A DNA stretch of 64,000 nt from Pseudomonas shahriarae (GTDB lineage Bacteria; Pseudomonadota; Gammaproteobacteria; Pseudomonadales; Pseudomonadaceae). The notes beneath the pieces were generated by a model that was given only the letters and a program-made list of their open reading frames with translations, searched no databases and was not told the DNA's origin. The translations under genes and the position numbers were made by a program. Positions 62,793 to 64,000 of the stretch are shown piece by piece. The DNA lies in contig NZ_CP077085.1 in the NCBI RefSeq assembly GCF_014268455.2, forward strand, positions 4,567,001 through 4,631,000, in the 5' to 3' direction. The first letter of the stretch is position 1. Each line of letters begins with the position of its first letter.

Positions 62793-63308
62793 ATGCCACG
62801 GCACTTATTCAAACGGTACATGCCCGATCCGACCAGCATTCGGGAACACAAGTCCTTACGCTTTCTCGGCACGCTGCTCCATGACCCCAACCTCTGGCAC
62901 CTCAATCGGCATTCAGTTGCCCGGGCCATGGCTGTCGGCCTGTTTGCCGCCTTCATCCCCATACCCTTGCAGATGTTGCTGGCGGCCTTCCTCGCCATTT
63001 CCGTGCGCGGCAATATGCCCATTGCCGTGAGCCTGGTGTGGCTGACCAACCCGATTACCATGCCCGTGGTGTTCTTCTGCACCTATATGACCGGCACCTG
63101 GCTGATGAACATCCCCGCCCGCACCCTGCCCGATGAACTGACCTGGGAATGGATCAGCGGGCAACTGTCGACCATGTGGCAGCCGTTCCTCCTGGGCTCG
63201 GTGGTGATGGGCCTGGTATTGGGCGCGCTGGCGTACTGCATGACCATGGTGTATTGGCGGTGGTGGGTGGGGCATCAGTGGAAAAAACGGCAGCAACGTA
63301 ATCGGTAG
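62793..63308 (+). CDS. DUF2062 domain-containing membrane protein
   Basis: A 171-residue protein with the DUF2062 pattern: an N-terminal cytosolic helix, SVARAMAVGLFAAFIPIPLQ (about 47-66) and two to three hydrophobic helices, ending in a basic tail. Function unknown; it occurs next to envelope genes in many proteobacteria. The ribosome binding site is weak. Divergent from comEC and 219 bases upstream of gacS. Confidence 0.9.
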   Translation: MPRHLFKRYMPDPTSIREHKSLRFLGTLLHDPNLWHLNRHSVARAMAVGLFAAFIPIPLQMLLAAFLAISVRGNMPIAVSLVWLTNPITMPVVFFCTYMTGTWLMNIPARTLPDELTWEWISGQLSTMWQPFLLGSVVMGLVLGALAYCMTMVYWRWWVGHQWKKRQQRNR

Positions 63309-63527
63309 TCGGCGAACGCCCCTGTTGTGAGCTGGTTTGTCTGCCTGACAACCCGAGGTGTCCCGGTGAGCACCGCAGCAATGGACATGGGCTCAATAAG
63401 CCCGCCATCATCCCCCTCAAGCATCTTTTGCAAGATTCCAAGCCCCTCATATGGCTACACTGCGCAGGTAGCGCAGGCCGGATGCCTGCGTAGAATCTCG
63501 ACATCAGTGTGGTAGCAGGAGAGTGGC

Positions 63528-64000
63528 GTGCTAAGAAGAATGGGGATAAAAGGCCGCGTACTGTTGCTGACCTTGTTGCCTACCAGCCTGATGGCATTGC
63601 TCCTGGGCGGATATTTCACCTGGATGCAGCTCTCGGAGCTGCAAACCCAACTGCTCAATCGCGGCGAGATGATCGCCGAACAGCTAGCGCCGCTGGTGGC
63701 ACCGGCACTGGGTAACAAGAACACCGACCTGCTGGAACGCATCGCCACCCAGTCCCTGGAGCAAGTCGACGTGCGGGCCGTGTCTTTCCTGGCGCCCGAC
63801 CGCTCGGCCCTGGCCCATGCCGGCCCGACCATGCTCAACCAGCCGCCCATCGGCAACAGCTCACACCTGCTGCAACGCACCGGCAATGACGCCACCCGCT
63901 ACCTGCTGCCGGTGTTCGGCCGCCATCGCAACCTCGCCGGCGAGCTGATTCCCGACGAAGCCGATCGCCTGCTGGGCTGGGTCGAACTGGAACTGTCCCA
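63528..64000 (+). CDS. gacS: Two-component sensor kinase GacS, N-terminal part (cut by window edge)
   Basis: The first 157 codons of GacS (BarA-type hybrid kinase). GTG 63528 has AGGAGA 7 bases upstream and gives the known N-terminus LRRMGIKGRVLLLTLLPTSL with the first transmembrane helix at about 9-31, followed by the start of the periplasmic sensor loop (RGEMIAEQLAPLVAPALG). GacS/GacA controls secondary metabolism and the Rsm small RNAs, and through RpoS the RgsA RNA found at 32523. The HAMP, kinase, receiver and Hpt domains lie beyond the window. Confidence 0.93.
   Translation, partial: MLRRMGIKGRVLLLTLLPTSLMALLLGGYFTWMQLSELQTQLLNRGEMIAEQLAPLVAPALGNKNTDLLERIATQSLEQVDVRAVSFLAPDRSALAHAGPTMLNQPPIGNSSHLLQRTGNDATRYLLPVFGRHRNLAGELIPDEADRLLGWVELELS

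Overview
This window reads as a chromosomal segment of a fluorescent Pseudomonas (P. fluorescens group). The basis is GC-rich codon use, REP/REPIN repeats of the fluorescens type (GTGGGAGCGGGCTTGCCCGCG-like), a gacS start, the rgsA small RNA beside tatD, and a long run of genes whose order, as I recall it, follows P. aeruginosa PAO1 (etfAB, ETF-QO, tatD, holB, tmk, mltG, pabC, fabF, acpP, fabG, fabD, plsX, rpmF, maf, sppA, rluC, rne, murB, ptpA, kdsB, lpxK, exbD, exbB, comEC). Most of it is core genome. The accessory parts are an IS3-family insertion sequence and a molybdenum-hydroxylase cluster, both between rne and murB.

Layout. 0-12 kb: a crotonase, a PlsC acyltransferase, a CorA-type transporter, a class I glutamine amidotransferase, a thiolase/multifunctional beta-oxidation pair, a cytochrome c, and a three-gene transglutaminase/alpha-E/circularly permuted ATP-grasp operon. 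12-19 kb: a probable unassigned small RNA with a strong terminator, an RraB-like RNase E inhibitor, several small envelope or unknown proteins, a MocR regulator, and a solute-binding protein/DUF4398/OmpA lipoprotein operon. 19-23 kb: etfBA divergent from ETF-ubiquinone oxidoreductase, with a PsrA-type box and a perfect 30-bp inverted repeat between them. 23-32 kb: regulators (AraC, IclR, TetR), a zinc alcohol dehydrogenase, an MFS transporter, a methyltransferase, DUF1285 and DUF4823 proteins, and moaA. 32-45 kb: the rgsA sRNA, then tatD-holB-tmk-mltG-pabC-fabF-acpP-fabG-fabD-plsX-rpmF-yceD on the minus strand, convergent with maf; then sppA, a HAD hydrolase and rluC. 45-51 kb: rne with a 5' leader of about 640 nt, then the IS element. 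51-56 kb: mocA-like, xdhC-like, molybdopterin large subunit and 2Fe-2S subunit genes. 56-63 kb: comEC upstream of exbB-exbD-lpxK-trm112-kdsB-ptpA-murB, mostly joined by 4-base overlaps. The right edge has a DUF2062 gene and the first 157 codons of gacS.

How the parts connect. The thiolase/FadB-like pair, the ETF proteins and ETF-QO form a fatty-acid oxidation and electron-transfer theme at the left. The fab/acp/plsX/lpxK/kdsB/murB genes form an envelope-synthesis theme in the centre and right. RNase E, its RraB-like inhibitor, RgsA and GacS form an RNA-based regulation theme. moaA could feed the molybdenum cofactor to the hydroxylase cluster.

I found no tRNA, rRNA, CRISPR array, prophage or recognised defence system. 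The least explained items are the ATP-grasp/alpha-E/transglutaminase operon, the orphan terminator near 12.3 kb, and several perfect palindromes in promoter regions.
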